A stretch of 64,000 nt of DNA from Cadophora sp. MPI-SDFR-AT-0126 (lineage: Eukaryota; Ascomycota; Leotiomycetes; Helotiales; Ploettnerulaceae), in assembly GCA_020747065.1 (NCBI GenBank), contig JAGMVK010000027.1, forward strand, positions 558,001 to 622,000, written 5' to 3'. Of this stretch, positions 1-12,566 are shown piece after piece. The position numbers were made by a program, and so were the translations under genes. Below the pieces are notes generated by a model. The model saw only the letters and a program-made list of their open reading frames with translations, made no database searches and had not been told where the DNA came from. Numbering within the stretch: the first letter of the stretch is position 1; each line of letters opens with the position of its first letter.

Positions 1-1025
1 CGATCAACGAACTGGCTCAGAGCCGGGTTCATCTTTTTTGCTAACCAGCCTGGCGTTGACACAGCCAATCCCGCTAGCCACGGCACTGCCGCGAAGATGT
101 GTGTCATGTCAAGCAGGACTCCACTCGCTGCAAAATAGGATCGACCGAAATCGGGCTGATCGAGAAACCTAAAGGACTCGCCAAATGCATGCAGGGTGAC
201 GATGTCGCTGGCACAAGCAATCATCATGTGGTGAAGCTCAACAACCTCATGACTGCGGCCAAAATCGTGGAGTCGAGCAAGCATTCGTTCTACATGATCA
301 CGTAGGCTTGGCTCCATTCTCCGTACACTCGCATTGGAGAAAAATGAGCTGAGTGCATTGCGGCGTTGGCGATGGACGTCGTGTTTCTCAGTTGCAACGA
401 TAGATCCAGGCGCTATGAGATATAAGCCCCACGATCACGGCAGCCTTACTGAATTGAATACTCACTTCCAGCTCTCAAAGCGACAAAATCAGGTTTATCG
501 GTCTTTCTGCCAGAGTTTGGGTAAAGTATGTCAATGAACTCTGGATCGTCGAAGTGCACCTCATTAGGGCCTATCCGCACAATGGGTCCTACAATTGAAC
601 ATGAGCCTGGCAAATACAGCTCCGAAGGGAAGGTTTGAATACCATATTTCTTGTGCATCTTGTCGATGGCGCGGAAAAATTGCCCATCTTTGACGATTTC
701 ATAATAAGTCTCGTACCATCCCGTGAGAGCTGTTTCCAAGATCAGCGATCTGAATACTTACAGATACTAAATGAACGCACCTGCAAGATTATCACCCGGA
801 ATCAAAGCCAGAGGGGATAAGTATACTGGCACACGTTAGCCTATTGGTATGTGCGTAAGGTCTAAGATGCTTACGTCGATATATCCCCAGACCAATTACA
901 TATAAGATGTTTATGAACAATACACAGCACAAGAGTGTGCCGATAGTTGTTGAATCTGCCAATGCAGAAAGGTTGGTCATCCACTTAACGTCAGTCATCG
1001 GATACATGTTTGACATCGTGATCAA
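1..1025 (-). CDS. Cytochrome P450 monooxygenase, N-terminal part (gene runs off the left edge)
   Basis: Microsomal heme monooxygenase, probably an oxidative tailoring enzyme of the adjacent polyketide cluster. I read four exons on the minus strand: 875-1025, 781-825, 466-729 and 412 down to the window edge. The splices join in phase. The first exon gives a hydrophobic anchor (about residues 20-45). The join of exons 1-3 gives the classic fungal order IYRLY, then PLALIPG (the proline hinge), then ALTGWYETYYE. Next come VRIGPNEVHF and HDVHRQRRNAL with FFSNASVRR, typical of the trichodiene-oxygenase-like group of fungal P450s. The I-helix, ExxR and heme cysteine would lie beyond the edge, so activity cannot be judged. 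The start could also be the Met three codons downstream. The family is well supported; the substrate is unknown. Confidence 0.88.
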
Positions 1026-1441
1026 AGATAGTCAAACTCTGGAAAGAGAAGCTTTTGCAGGAACTTGACGCGACTAGCGTTGAAAATAGGGACATGGTGA
1101 GATTGAGCGAGCATGCTGTAATCAACACGAGATTGTTTATACCGAGGCGCTAGGTGAATTTGCTTACATTCCACATTTTGTATGCTGACTAAACTCATTT
1201 CGGTTTCGCTGTTACTCGTGTCAAAATTGATGGACATGGAAATATTTTATGGCCGCCTACTTGTAGAAGTTTATTTTGACAGACTCATAGGATGCCTTTA
1301 GAGGGCCTAGGTGCTAATCCAAAATTTCATATGAGCAAGTGGGATTATTGGCAAATATTGTCCCGAAGTACATTGCCTTATATGTCTTCGGGCATTCTTG
1401 CCTGATCTGGCTGGTGTAAAATAGAGCCCGCATAACAAAAT
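1026..1441. other. Intergenic, upstream of the P450 and downstream of the hydrolase
   Basis: No convincing gene. A short minus-strand frame (1022-1237) directly upstream of the P450 has no recognisable domain and probably covers its 5' leader. Confidence 0.5.
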
Positions 1442-2515
1442 CTATATCGTACTCGCGAATGTACCATCAATTACAGAGCCATAAAATCCGAGCATTTCAT
1501 TGATGGTCTCTTCATATCCTTCCCCAGCCAGAACACCCAGATGTCCCTTACCCTCTACGATGTATATTCTTTTCCTGCAATGTAGACTATCGAATGCGGC
1601 CTTTTGATGTTCAGGAAGAGACATGTTGTCCAATGCTGGCGTGACCATCATGACAGGCGTCTCGTCTAAGAGCTCCTCCATGAGATTCTGGGGTCTGAAT
1701 AGTGCCAACTTCAAAAATGTTTGCATCGTGATCTTGTCTCGAAAGCTAGGATGGCCTCTTTCTGATGCCAATTCCATCAATGCTTTTGCTTCAAGACCTC
1801 CTTGCCCCCCAGAACCAGCATATCCTGCGGGGTTCTCGCCGTTGACATCGAATGGCTGCAATGTAAACGGCGGGTTGCCACGTAACTGCGACTGACGGTC
1901 TTTGCTGACACTGTTGAGAACTGACCGCCGCTTATCAGGTCTAATGAACCTGAAGATGGGCGCTACCATGATGACGCCTGCTACGCGTTTATCGATTGCT
2001 GCTGTACAGCCAGAAATACTTGCTCCAAGAGATATTCCCCAGAGAAAAACTTTCTGAGGGTCAACGGTCGGCATTGTCATGGAAAATGTTACAACATCTT
2101 AATTGAAACCGCATTAGAATCAGCATTCGAGCATTGAATGAGCATTGGGTGGGTACAGGCATTCTTACCTGACAAATCCTCCACATACTTCCAAGGATCA
2201 GGTTCGTTCCGAGGAATACCCCCACTACCTCCGATACTTCTGGCATCATAGAGGAGAACATTGTAACCGGCATGCTGGAAATTATCTCCAGTCTCCTCTA
2301 AGCTCATCTCTTTAACACAGTTGAGCTATTCAGGCGAACATGACATTAGCACGCTGACATCGCCATGTTAAAAGAATCCACAAGTTAGGCCCACATACCC
2401 CGGTGGACATGATGATTACCGGCGCAGGTCCGTCGACTTCCCAGAGCCATGCTTCCAGCTTTGTGCCGTCGATAGTTTTGAAGGTGATCGTTCGATGAGG
2501 CTCGAGTGGTACCAT
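1442..2515 (-). CDS. Alpha/beta hydrolase, fungal polyketide-transferase (AF380-like) type
   Basis: Three exons, 2399-2515, 2169-2325 and 1442-2097, join in phase to about 309 residues. The first joined exons read like the polyketide transferases found beside highly reducing PKSs: VLLYDARSIGGSGG followed by PRNEPDPWKYVEDL. The nucleophile elbow is GISLG (Ser), with a candidate Asp in PALDNMS and the His in EGKGHLG, so the triad looks complete. No signal peptide is seen, so it is probably cytosolic. In the fumagillin pathway this family moves the polyketide chain from a PKS that lacks a thioesterase to an acceptor; related members hydrolyse thioesters. It is divergent from the HR-PKS with a 427-bp shared promoter, which supports a release or transfer role here. 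That role is inference. Confidence 0.85.
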
Positions 2516-2942
2516 CGTGTCGCCGACTCGGATTACAAAAAAGTAGCAACCCAGAATCGAAGAACGTAGGTAAAAATTTGTGATAGGTATAGGCGTCGAT
2601 GCATTCTGTATCTCCTGTCCTGATAATTCCGAGTTTCTAGGTAAGCGGTCAATTCAAAGGGTTTTGAAAAGTGCAGATTACGCTCAGCGTCAGCTCATAT
2701 TACTCCATAAGCAAAGCAACTTCAGCTTCAAAGTCAGACTGCTCGGTCAGCGTGAGCATGCCCAATAGTCTCTGCCACGCCGGATGAAGAAGCATGCGGC
2801 ATTGAAGTCATTGGAAAATCTTCCTATCATCATTTTAGATTTTCGTTTTGAACTCTGAATCTCTGAGCTTTTTCCTCGATTCGGCTCTTCATCTCCTGGG
2901 CCGATTGATTGCTTCAACACCCTAATCTAGAACTTCAACACC
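2516..2942. promoter_or_regulatory. Divergent promoter between hydrolase and HR-PKS
   Basis: This 427-bp gap separates the two start codons that face away from each other. It has no gene of its own. The arrangement implies shared regulation of the PKS and its putative release enzyme. No confident factor site was identified. Confidence 0.55.
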
Positions 2943-5900
2943 ATGGCAAGCAATAGTAGAGGATCCGAGCCAATAGCCATTTTAGGTTTTGCCTGCAGAC
3001 TACCTGGAGGAAGTCAGAGTCCCCAACAGCTATGGGATTTCTTGGTATTGTACACTTCAGCTGACACCCATGCTTGCGTGGTTCTGTCGTTGCATTTGAC
3101 TGACTTCTCCTTGGATAGGAGCAAGGCCATATCGCGGACAACACTGCCCCAGCATCACGTTTCAATATTAAGAGCCATTATGATGGTTCCTTGAAGCCAA
3201 AGACTATGCGCCAACCGGGCGGCATGTTCTTACAAAACTCAGATCTTGCAGACTTCGACGCGGGTTTCTTCGAGGTCGGTTCTCAGGAAGCCACGGCGAT
3301 GGATCCCAATCAAAGATACATGCTCGAGGTGGTATATGAATGCATGGAGAATGCTGGCATATCAATCGATAGCATGGACAGCAAGCCCGTGGGCTGCTAT
3401 GTTGGCTCTTTCTCCTCCGACTACGCGGATATGGCCAATCGTGATCCTGAAGACCGACCGCTAGGAGTCTCTCTTGGAGTTGCTCGGACAGTTCTTGCCA
3501 ACCGGCTGAGCCACTTCTTGAACGTCAAGGGACCCAGCGTCACGCTCGATACAGCCTGCTCGGGGAGTCTGGTTGGTCTCGACTTTGCTAGCAAGGCGCT
3601 GCGTTTGGGAACCATCGATATGGGTATCGTGGCGACGTCTAATCTGTACATGAGTCCTGAGCACGTTATCGATGTGGGTAGCCAGAAGGGGGCACACTCA
3701 CCATCCGCGCTCTGCCATACATTTGATGCCAAGGCGGATGGGTATTGCAAAGCCGAAGCCGTAGCCGCCGTCATTGTTAAGCGACTGTCGGATGCGGTCC
3801 GAGACCGAGATCCTATCCGAGCCGTCGTCCTCGGCACCGCTCAAAACCACAATGGACGGACACCAGGTATCGCGAGTCCCAATTCACAAGCTCAAGCACT
3901 CGCCATTCGAGCAGCATACGCAGATGCTGGCATTTCAGACTTCAACCAGACCGCATTCCTGGAATGCCACGGTACCGGGACGCAAGCAGGCGACGCCAAC
4001 GAAGTCGATGGCGCAGGATCTGTGTTTGCACCCACTCGATCATCTCTGAATCCACTCATCATTGGCTCCATCAAGAGTAATGTCGGTCACTCAGAGCCGT
4101 CGGCGGGCCTCTCCGGTCTCATGAAGGCCGTTATGGCGATCGAGAAGGGTGTCATCCCCGGAAACCCTACATTCATTGACCCAAGCCCGAAGATCAACTT
4201 CGCCGGCAACAAAGTCAAGGCCACACGTGCTCTCATACCTTGGCCAGAGAATGCGCTTAGGCGAGCCAGTATCAACTCTTTTGGCATCGGTGGCTCCAAT
4301 GCTCACGCTGTGGTCGAAGCAGCCCAAGCCCAAGATTGTATGAATCACGTCTCGTCCTATGCCGATGGCAAGTCCTCCAGCGAAGGAGAAGAAAGCCATC
4401 GACCATATTGTCTGATACTGTCTGCAAACGATGCCGCAAGTCTACAAGCCAATGTACGCGCCCTTTGTACACACCTCATCAACCCTCGGGTCAAGGTCGA
4501 TCTGGCAGAGCTAGCATACACTCTCTCCGAGCGACGAACACGACTGTTCCACCGAGCCTTTGTGACCACACGAGGTACAGAGCTCAATGAGAATATATTC
4601 ACCATGACGAAAAAGCTATCTTCACAGCCAAAAATTGCCTTCGTCTTTACGGGTCAGGGAGCCCAGTGGCCGGAAATGGGCAAGGAGCTCCTAGAAACCT
4701 TTCCCTGGATACTAAAGATCTTGGAAGAGTTAGACCAGGTGCTACAAAGCCAACCTGATCCGCCTCAGTGGTCATTAATTTCGGAATTGACCGAAAATCG
4801 CTCCTCCAAGCACATGCGTCAGCCTGAAGTCTCACAGCCTCTGGTCACAGCTTTGCAGCTTTGTCTGATGGCCGTCCTTGAGTCATGGGCCATCAAGCCA
4901 AGCTCAGTCGTCGGCCACTCATCGGGAGAGTGTGCCGCAGCTTATGCTGCTGGGTGGTTGAGTCGGGCTGGCGCACTCAAAGCAGCTTTCTACCGTGGCC
5001 AGGCTGCCAAGAATTGCCGTCTGAAAAGCAGTGACGGCGAGCTTGGTATGCTTGCTGTTGGTCTTGGTGCAGATGCTGTCGAGCCATATCTTCAGAAGTA
5101 TGCTGGCGATGCTGCCATCGCTTGTTTCAACAGTCCCAATAGCTTGACTATCTCAGGTCGAAAATCAACTCTCAACTCACTTGCCGAGGAAATCAAAGCC
5201 GACGGACATTTTGCCCGAGCCCTTCTGGTTGACCTGGCCTACCACTCGAGATTCATGAACGAGATTGGTGAAGAGTATTTGAAGTTACTAGACGATGATG
5301 CAGCGTTTGAGCCATTGGATGGCTCTTCCTCCGGAGTCAAGATGTACTCATCTGTCACGACAAAGACGCAAGATCAGCCCACTACTGCATCTTACTGGAA
5401 GAGCAACATGGTTTCTCCTGTCCGATTTGATAGTGGACTCACAACCCTCGTAACGACAGAGTCTCCGAATATTATCGTGGAACTTGGACCGGCAGGAGCT
5501 CTGGCTGGACCAATTTCTCAAGTGCTCAAGTCTCTTCCAAAGGGATCGGACGTTTCGTACTGTGCCGCCTGGGCTCGAGGTGCCAATGCCAGTAAATCAC
5601 TGGTCGATGTTGCTGGTCACCTCTTCGCCATGGGTGCTTCAATTGACATGGCGGTCGTCAACGATTACAACTCCAGCCTCAGGACTATCATTGACTTGCC
5701 GAACTATTCATGGAATCACAGTATAAAATACTGGCACGAGAGCGCTTCTAGCAAAGACTGGAGATTCAAAAAATTCCCCGTTCATGATTTGCTGGGGAGC
5801 AAAGTCCTGGGAGCACCCTGGCAAAATCCGGTCTGGCGCAACCGCCTCAACGCTGGCAACGTACCATGGATATTGGACCATCAGATGGGCGGCTCGGCAA

Positions 5901-8900
5901 TTATGCCAGCTGCTGGCTTCATGACGCTTGGCCTCGAGGCCCTCTATCAGAAGCATGTAGCGACCAGCAACGACGAGACGGTCCCCAAAATCAATGATCT
6001 ATGCTGGCGTTTCCGCAACGTTCGTTTTAATCGTGCGTTAGTCCTCGAGCAAGGCAAGGATGCAATGTTGATGCTCACCCTCAATCAAATTCGGGCCGGC
6101 GAATGGCACGAGTTCCACGTTAGTACTACAACAGATGTGGGTGTTATTGAGCATTGCTCCGGTCTTGTAAGGATCCAAGACGAAGCCGACGAGCAAGAAG
6201 GCAATATCACACCATTGCGCAATGCTCACTCTGCCAAGGGTTGGTACAAGGTCAAGCGTGACACTGGTATGGAATTTGGTCCAGCTTTCCAGAAACTCCT
6301 CAAAGTAGAAGCCACCGCCGGTGTTCGGGCTTGTCGCACATTGCTGTCGCTCGCCGCACCGAATGGTCCTTTCTCTCCTCAGTCATACTATCCTGTCCAC
6401 CCAGCTGCATTGGATGGGTGTCTCCAATCACCTATCCCAGCGAATGCCATTGGCGAGCGTATAAATGTCAGAGATGTCATGATTCCAGCCCTGATCGACG
6501 AAGTCATCATCAACCCAGTGCGGTCTGATCTGAATGAAGGTATTTCCAATGCAGAGTCAGTTTACTCCGGTCGTGGTCGTTTGGACCAAGACAAGAGCTG
6601 GATTGCCAACACATCCGTTTACGACAGTGAGACAGGCAAGCTGGCTGTACGCATGACGGGAGTCAATTATGTTAAACTTGATGTCCCACCAAGGCCGGAT
6701 CCACATACTTTGACCCGGGTCCAGTGGGACCCCGATGTTTCTCTCCTCACTCAAGATCAGATTCTCTGTCTCCCAGACGGGGAAGCTGGCGATCGACTGC
6801 AGCGTATCATTGACCTCATTGCGTACAGGAAGCCAGCATTGGCTGTTCTGGAAGTCAGCCTCGATGATGCAAACGAAACCTCTCTGTGGTTTGACAACGG
6901 CGGCAATGCCGCGATACGGTCTGGGTACAGCCGTTATGACTTCGGAGCTGTGCATGGAAAGAGTCTGATTGCCATTCAGAGCAAGCACGAAAGTCAAGGG
7001 CGTTCAACCTTCGTTGTCGCTAAGCTCGAAAATGAGAGCTTAGGTCTCGAGACGGGAGCGCTTTACGATCTAGTGATCTATAGATCTGCTACCGGTCAAC
7101 GGGTTGCGTCGATGAATGCCCTTCTTCTACAATTGAAACCATTACTCAATCAACACGCCTTTATACTTGCAGTAGGCGGCTCTGTGAATGAAGGCAAGAC
7201 TGGTGCTCAAAGTTCGAAGGAATTTTCCAACTCGGATGGCGAAGAAGTTTCGAGTCAATCGGGCACGCCCGACAGCATCTCACAGAATTTATCTGACGCA
7301 TCAGACGGCAACACGACAAGCAGCTCAATCGACTCGGCAGCTTGGGATCAGATGGCTGCGAAGTCGACAGCGGCCAAAGTAAGGAAACCCAGACGAATTG
7401 AAACCACTAAGTCAATACTCGAAATCCCAAGCCAGACATTCAATGCCTATTCTTCCGTAATACACCAGTATTCAGGCGTGGATCCTTCTCAATTGAAGAA
7501 AAAAAACTTGGTCATAGCCTCCATTTGTGACGATTTAAATTTTCAACTCGGCCCTTCGCTTAGACGACGACTGAAGAAATCAGGTTGGAGCTTGTCACAC
7601 CAATCAGCCCCCTTCTCTAGACCAAGTAAAGATGATGTAGTCGTTATCCTAGATGAATTATCTCGACCCGTCCTACGAAATGTCACTGAAAAACAATGGG
7701 AATCTATCAAACTTCTCGCTTCTTCCGGCCAACCCCTTCTCTGGGTCACCAAAGGCACTCAAGTCGCCGCTACTAACCCTGACACCGCTTTAGTCTACGG
7801 TCTATTCCGCGTCGCAGGTCGTGAAGACGATAGTCTGAACCTTACCATTCTCGACGTGCAATCCAACACCAGCCTAGCCACTGAGTATGCCATTGATCAA
7901 GTTTTGAACAAGTTGGCAACAGGTGAACCCACAGAGACACAATACATGGAACGCGACGGTATCTTACACATCCAGCGTGTACTACCCGATGAACCAATCA
8001 ACGCCTTCAAGCGTGCTGAGACAGAAGGTCTCGAACCCGGCCTCAAATCATTACACAGCAATGAAGCACAAGTTCAATTGCGCGCAGAACGTCTCGGAAC
8101 TTTCGATGGCTTAACATGGTGTGAAACAGCTGAAGGCGAGGGTACCTGTCGAGGCGAACAATATCGAAGTCCAAGTTGAAGCTTGCGGTGTAAACTTCAA
8201 AGATGTCGCCATAACTATGGGTATCGTCCCGGATAATGAGTACACAATCGGCCTCGAATGTGCAGGTATAGTCACGAGATTGGGTCCTGGAGCTAGCCAT
8301 TTCAAGATCGGTGATCGCGTCTGTATGCTTTGGAGGGGCACGTACGCAAACCGCATTCAGGTCCATCAGGATCGCTGCCACGTCATTCCTGATTGGATGA
8401 GCTTTGAGCAGGGTGCTACGCTGCCTTCTGTATACCTTTGTTCATTGTTCGCTCTGTACCATCTGGCGGGTTTGCAGGAGGGCCGGTCTGTTTTGATTCA
8501 TTCGGCTACTGGCGGAGTGGGAATTGCTTGTCTTGAGTTGGCCAAGCACAAGAAAGCAGAGGTATGTTGGGATACTAAGGGGTCCATACCGGTGATAAAG
8601 AGACTGACTTGAGAAAGATTTACGTCACAGTTGGTACAGAGGAAAAACGACGCTTTCTCGAAACACACTACGACATCCCGAGAAACCGTATGTTCTCCTC
8701 TCGCAATGCCAAATTTGCTGCAGAAATCATGCGTGAAACTAACGGCCGTGGTGTTGATGTGGTTGTCAACTCTTTGGTTGGCGAGCTGCTTGATGCTTCT
8801 TGGAGAATTGTTGCAGATGGCGGAACTATGGTCGAGATTGGCAAGAAAGACATCGTCGATCGTAATACCTTGGCTATGGAACCATTTGACCGAAACTGCT

Positions 8901-10418
8901 CTTTCAGAGCTGTTGACTTTTCTTACATCAGGCACATCAACGAAGCTTTGGTTTCAAAGTATGTTCCTTTTTTTAACATATGAGACTGCGATACTGACGT
9001 TCGACTTTGCAGGCTTTTTGCGGAGCTGTTTGAACTCATCAACAACGGCTACATCAAGCCTATTCATCCAATCACGACGTTCGGTTTCGATGACGTGCCT
9101 GCTGCCCTGTCCCACATCCGTGCCGGACGCCATATGGGTAAAATAGTCATCACTCGCTTACCAGGCGAGGACGTTCAAGTGCCCATCAGACCTGCTGTCC
9201 GACCATTGAAACTTGACTCAGAAGTCTCGTACCTCATTATCGGTGGTCTGAAAGGAGCTTGTGGCACCCTTGCTATTCACATGGCACAGCATGGTGCTCG
9301 ACACATTGTTGTTGGGAACCGTAGTGGCATCAGCGACGAGGCTTCGGCGGCCATTGTCGAAGGCTGCGCTACATACGGTTGCACAGTCGTCGAAGCCAGA
9401 GGTGACGTTGGTGATTATGATTGGGTACAAAATCTGGTGAAGACGACTATGCCTCGTCTTGCTGGCGTGATTCAAGGTGCAATGGTCATCAGAGTAAGTT
9501 CCTTGCAGATTGACACGAAGCTTGGAAAGATATCCGACACTGACTCAATTGGAATTCTAGGACACCCCATATGAGTTGATGACCGTTGAAGACTTCCGAA
9601 CTTCACTCCACGCTAAAGTTACAGGAACTTGGAACCTACACAAGGCGACAACGGAGTTCCTCAAGCAACCTCTGGACTTTTTTACCCTGCTTTCCAGTTT
9701 GTCAGGCTTCATTGGCAAAGAAGGCCAAGGCAATTATGCCGCCGCCAACAGCTTCCTGGACTCTTTCGCGAGTTACCGTCAACAACATGGTCTTTGCGCC
9801 AACTCAATCGACATCGGCGCCATCGAAGACGTTGGCTATGTCGCGGAAGATTCAAACGGTCTGGAGAACAAGATAAACTGGACGCAATGGATCGCAATCA
9901 AGGAGTCCACCCTTCGTCAACTTCTCACCTATTCCATCCTTCAGCAAGACCGCGCATCACCGATCAATAAACAATCCACGACCCAACTTATAGCTGGCAT
10001 TGCCTATCCATTCCCCAACGATGGCTCACACACGACTCGTGAGCCTCGATTCAGCCACCTCTGTGCTGCTCGCGGTGAAGGCAATACCTCCATCTCTAAC
10101 GATGAAGGTGACCAAACCGGCCTTGCAATCCGTGCTCTACATACGCTGCAAAAATCCGGCGAAGACGAGGCCACCCTGACCAAGGCCGTTACAGACATCT
10201 TGTCATCGCAATTCGCTAAGATTCTGGGTTTGAGTGAGGAAGTTGAGCCGGGTAAGGCGCTTATGGCCTATGGACTCGACTCGCTTTCCGCTGTTGAGTT
10301 GAGGAATTGGACAAGACAGAAATTTTCTGTTGAGCTATCTACGCTAGATATCATTAATGCTACGAGTCTGATTGAACTGAGTGGAAAGGTTGTTGGGAAG
10401 TTGCCGGAGGTGGTGTAG
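2943..10418 (+). CDS. Highly reducing iterative type I polyketide synthase (KS-AT-DH-relic MT-ER-KR-ACP), with an apparent frameshift
   Basis: Exons are 2943-3044, 3119-8561, 8618-8958, 9013-9493 and 9561-10418, about 2,407 residues if one frame break is bridged. KS: active Cys181 in DTACSGS, His318 in ECHGTGT, and IKSNVGH. AT: GQGAQW and Ser635 in GHSSGE. DH: His955 in the HxxxGxxxxP motif and Asp1133 in LDGCLQ. The methyltransferase position (about 1260-1400) keeps only a shadow, with VLEVSLDD where a glycine-rich SAM loop is expected. ER: CGVNFKDVA and the ATGGVG cofactor loop. KR: Rossmann loop near 2038 and Tyr2181 in GNYAAAN. ACP: Ser2363 in GLDSLS. There is no TE or reductase domain. 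The frame shifts by one base at about 8138-8142, just before the ER. Conserved sequence on both sides leaves no room for an intron, so this is a mutation or a sequence error. Confidence 0.93.
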
Positions 10419-11897
10419 ATAAATTGACAACACTGAAAAACAGGGCCTATTTAAAGATTTGGTTTTGGAATCTTCTTCTAGCATCAAGGACTGTCACAGC
10501 TTGAAAGGTCTCGGGTTCCCCTTTATGGATGATTTCACTTCTCAAATGGGGGCTTTGTTTCTTTTACCTATGCGATCGTCTGTCTAGTAGATTGTTACTG
10601 GGCGCTAGAACCAATTTACGCTCTTTACCAAAGCCATCTCTGAGACCATTCATTTACCAAAGAAGCATACCTCCGGCATGAAGATCATTTCCTTGATGAC
10701 TTGGAAGAAGAGGTATAATAGCAACTTAGGCGCCGGACTGTGTGATTTTGGCATACTCTCTGGTAAACATATATCAAAGCGCAAAGGTCGACTCTGTAGC
10801 GCTAGGCTGGTGCAGTGCAGCTCGAGCGGCATCTTAACTTACAGCGCCTAAGTCTAGCCATTGATCTTTGTATCTGATCAAGACTAACGTAGGGGCGCTT
10901 CCAAAGCCTCTCTGCTTTGGTAAAGACTTGTAGAAACTCGTAAGTCTGGCCTGTGCGCTACCAAATAGTGGCACTCAGCTTGAAAAGTTAGATTTGTGAT
11001 CAGTGCCTCAGTTTGTTGACACCGACCTTCGCTTAGCTCAATACAATATCGTAAGCTCTGGACGCTTTTAATTCTCATATCCAGGATCCGCAATACTTCT
11101 GCATCGGATATTGAAGCCTAGAGGCTGTATCTATCAAAAGGCTTAAGCTTCTAAGAAGTCGTGATCCAATTTATTGAGAAATTGAGGTTGTCACGTGCTA
11201 CCCCTTGCATACCCACCGACGTCAATACCCCGTTTCCATATAATTTGAAAGGTCGCGAACAAATAAGAGAGAATTGGTTATGGTAGTGGGAGAGGTACGT
11301 GGACCAAATGCATCTTTGATACGAGTGATAGAGCTGTTCCGCTACGTGCCAAGGACTACAGAGCACTGAGCACTCCACCGGCGAGCAGCCTCTTTAGCAG
11401 CCTCCTCATTCTTTACGAAAAGAAACATCTAAAATACCAGACCGTGGTCCATACACCGAAGACGATTTTTGATGAGCTTCCACTTTCTCTGAGTCCTCGG
11501 TAATCACAGGTATACAAAAGTTTTCGGCCTCTTGGTTTTCGCTAGCACATTCTTCATATGTCCGCGACATTGGTCCACAAAGTCTTCAAGACGGTGCTTA
11601 AAATTAAACCGCACAATACACAGCCATCATCGACAGTACTGGCGATGGTCAAGTGAGTATGATTGTAATTCTTCCACGTGATAAATCACTTACCGGGCTT
11701 ACTACCTAAGCGAGGTGGCTCCAGTGTTGGTTTCGAAATTACGCATGGGATGCCCATCGACAGAATATCCTCTATTCGGGGTCACAACTTCACTGTCCAT
11801 GCAGCATCATTCACCAGCAAATACCTCGCACATCTCTGAACGCTATGCTGAGCAGCAGGTTGATTTAAAAAGAAAAAAACACCAAAAAACTGCCGGC
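10419..11897. other. Intergenic, no gene seen
   Basis: Only short unsupported frames on both strands. An open frame continues upstream of the methyltransferase start from 11715, but that stretch does not look like the family and is treated as leader. Confidence 0.5.
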
Positions 11898-12566
11898 ATG
11901 CCTGAAGCACCCGAAGACATCGTCGAGCACGCCTACGATCAAATCGCGGAATGGTATCTGGAATGGGTCCTAAACGATAATTCACCACGCCAAACATATA
12001 CAGAGAAACTTCTCGACAAGTTACCGCCTTCTCCATGCCTCCTAGAGCTCGGCTGTGGGCCAGGCGTGCCCGTGCTTAACATGTTGCTCGAACACGGCGC
12101 TCAAGTCACAGCAAACGACATCTCCACCAAGCAAGTCGAGATGGCTAGAGCTCGTTGTCCGCGTGCAAAGGTTCTCGCTGGTAACATGACCACACTCACG
12201 TTCGAAGCCGAGAGCTTCCATGGCGCACTCAGCTTCTACACTTTGTTTCACCTGCCTCGTTCCCAGCTCAAGGACATGCTCGCCAAGATCTATCGGTGGT
12301 TGAAACCTGGCGGACTCTTCGTCTTCAACCTTGCGGTATTCGGCGAGGAGGAGATCAATGGCGAGATGATGGGCTACGGGATGTTTTGGAGCAGCTATGG
12401 AGTGCAGGAGAACTGCGACATATTGAAACAAGTGGGGTTTGAAGTCTTGGAGCTGGAGAAAGTGAAGGCAGGTAATGGCAAGTTGGAAAAGGACGACCCA
12501 GATTACGATTCCGAGTTTCTTTGGGTGATGGCGCGAAAGCCGGAAGCTGGCATCGAAATGAAATGA
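11898..12566 (+). CDS. Small class I SAM-dependent methyltransferase
   Basis: Single-exon gene of 222 residues, cytosolic. The N-terminus AYDQIAEWYLEW is the usual cap helix of small fungal methyltransferases. SAM motif I is LLELGCGPGVP (about residues 45-55). Next are the acidic motif II region ANDIS and a motif III-like GNMTTLTF. The segment FHGALSFYTLFHLPR and the post-motif WLKPGGLFVFNL complete a methyltransf_25/11-like fold. I chose the Met at 11898 because the cap helix starts there. An in-frame Met at 11715 would add 61 low-complexity residues. Its position between the PKS and the transporter suggests O-, N- or C-methylation of the cluster product, possibly relevant because the PKS methyltransferase domain looks dead. 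The substrate is unknown. Confidence 0.85.
   Translation: MPEAPEDIVEHAYDQIAEWYLEWVLNDNSPRQTYTEKLLDKLPPSPCLLELGCGPGVPVLNMLLEHGAQVTANDISTKQVEMARARCPRAKVLAGNMTTLTFEAESFHGALSFYTLFHLPRSQLKDMLAKIYRWLKPGGLFVFNLAVFGEEEINGEMMGYGMFWSSYGVQENCDILKQVGFEVLELEKVKAGNGKLEKDDPDYDSEFLWVMARKPEAGIEMK

Noticed and set aside
1022..1237. Minus-strand 71-codon frame as an N-terminal extension of the P450
   Set aside because: Different frame from the anchor exon and no P450 or signal features.
8100..8200. Intron as explanation for the HR-PKS frame change
   Set aside because: Any GT-AG pair in the right phase is too short or would delete conserved ER residues.
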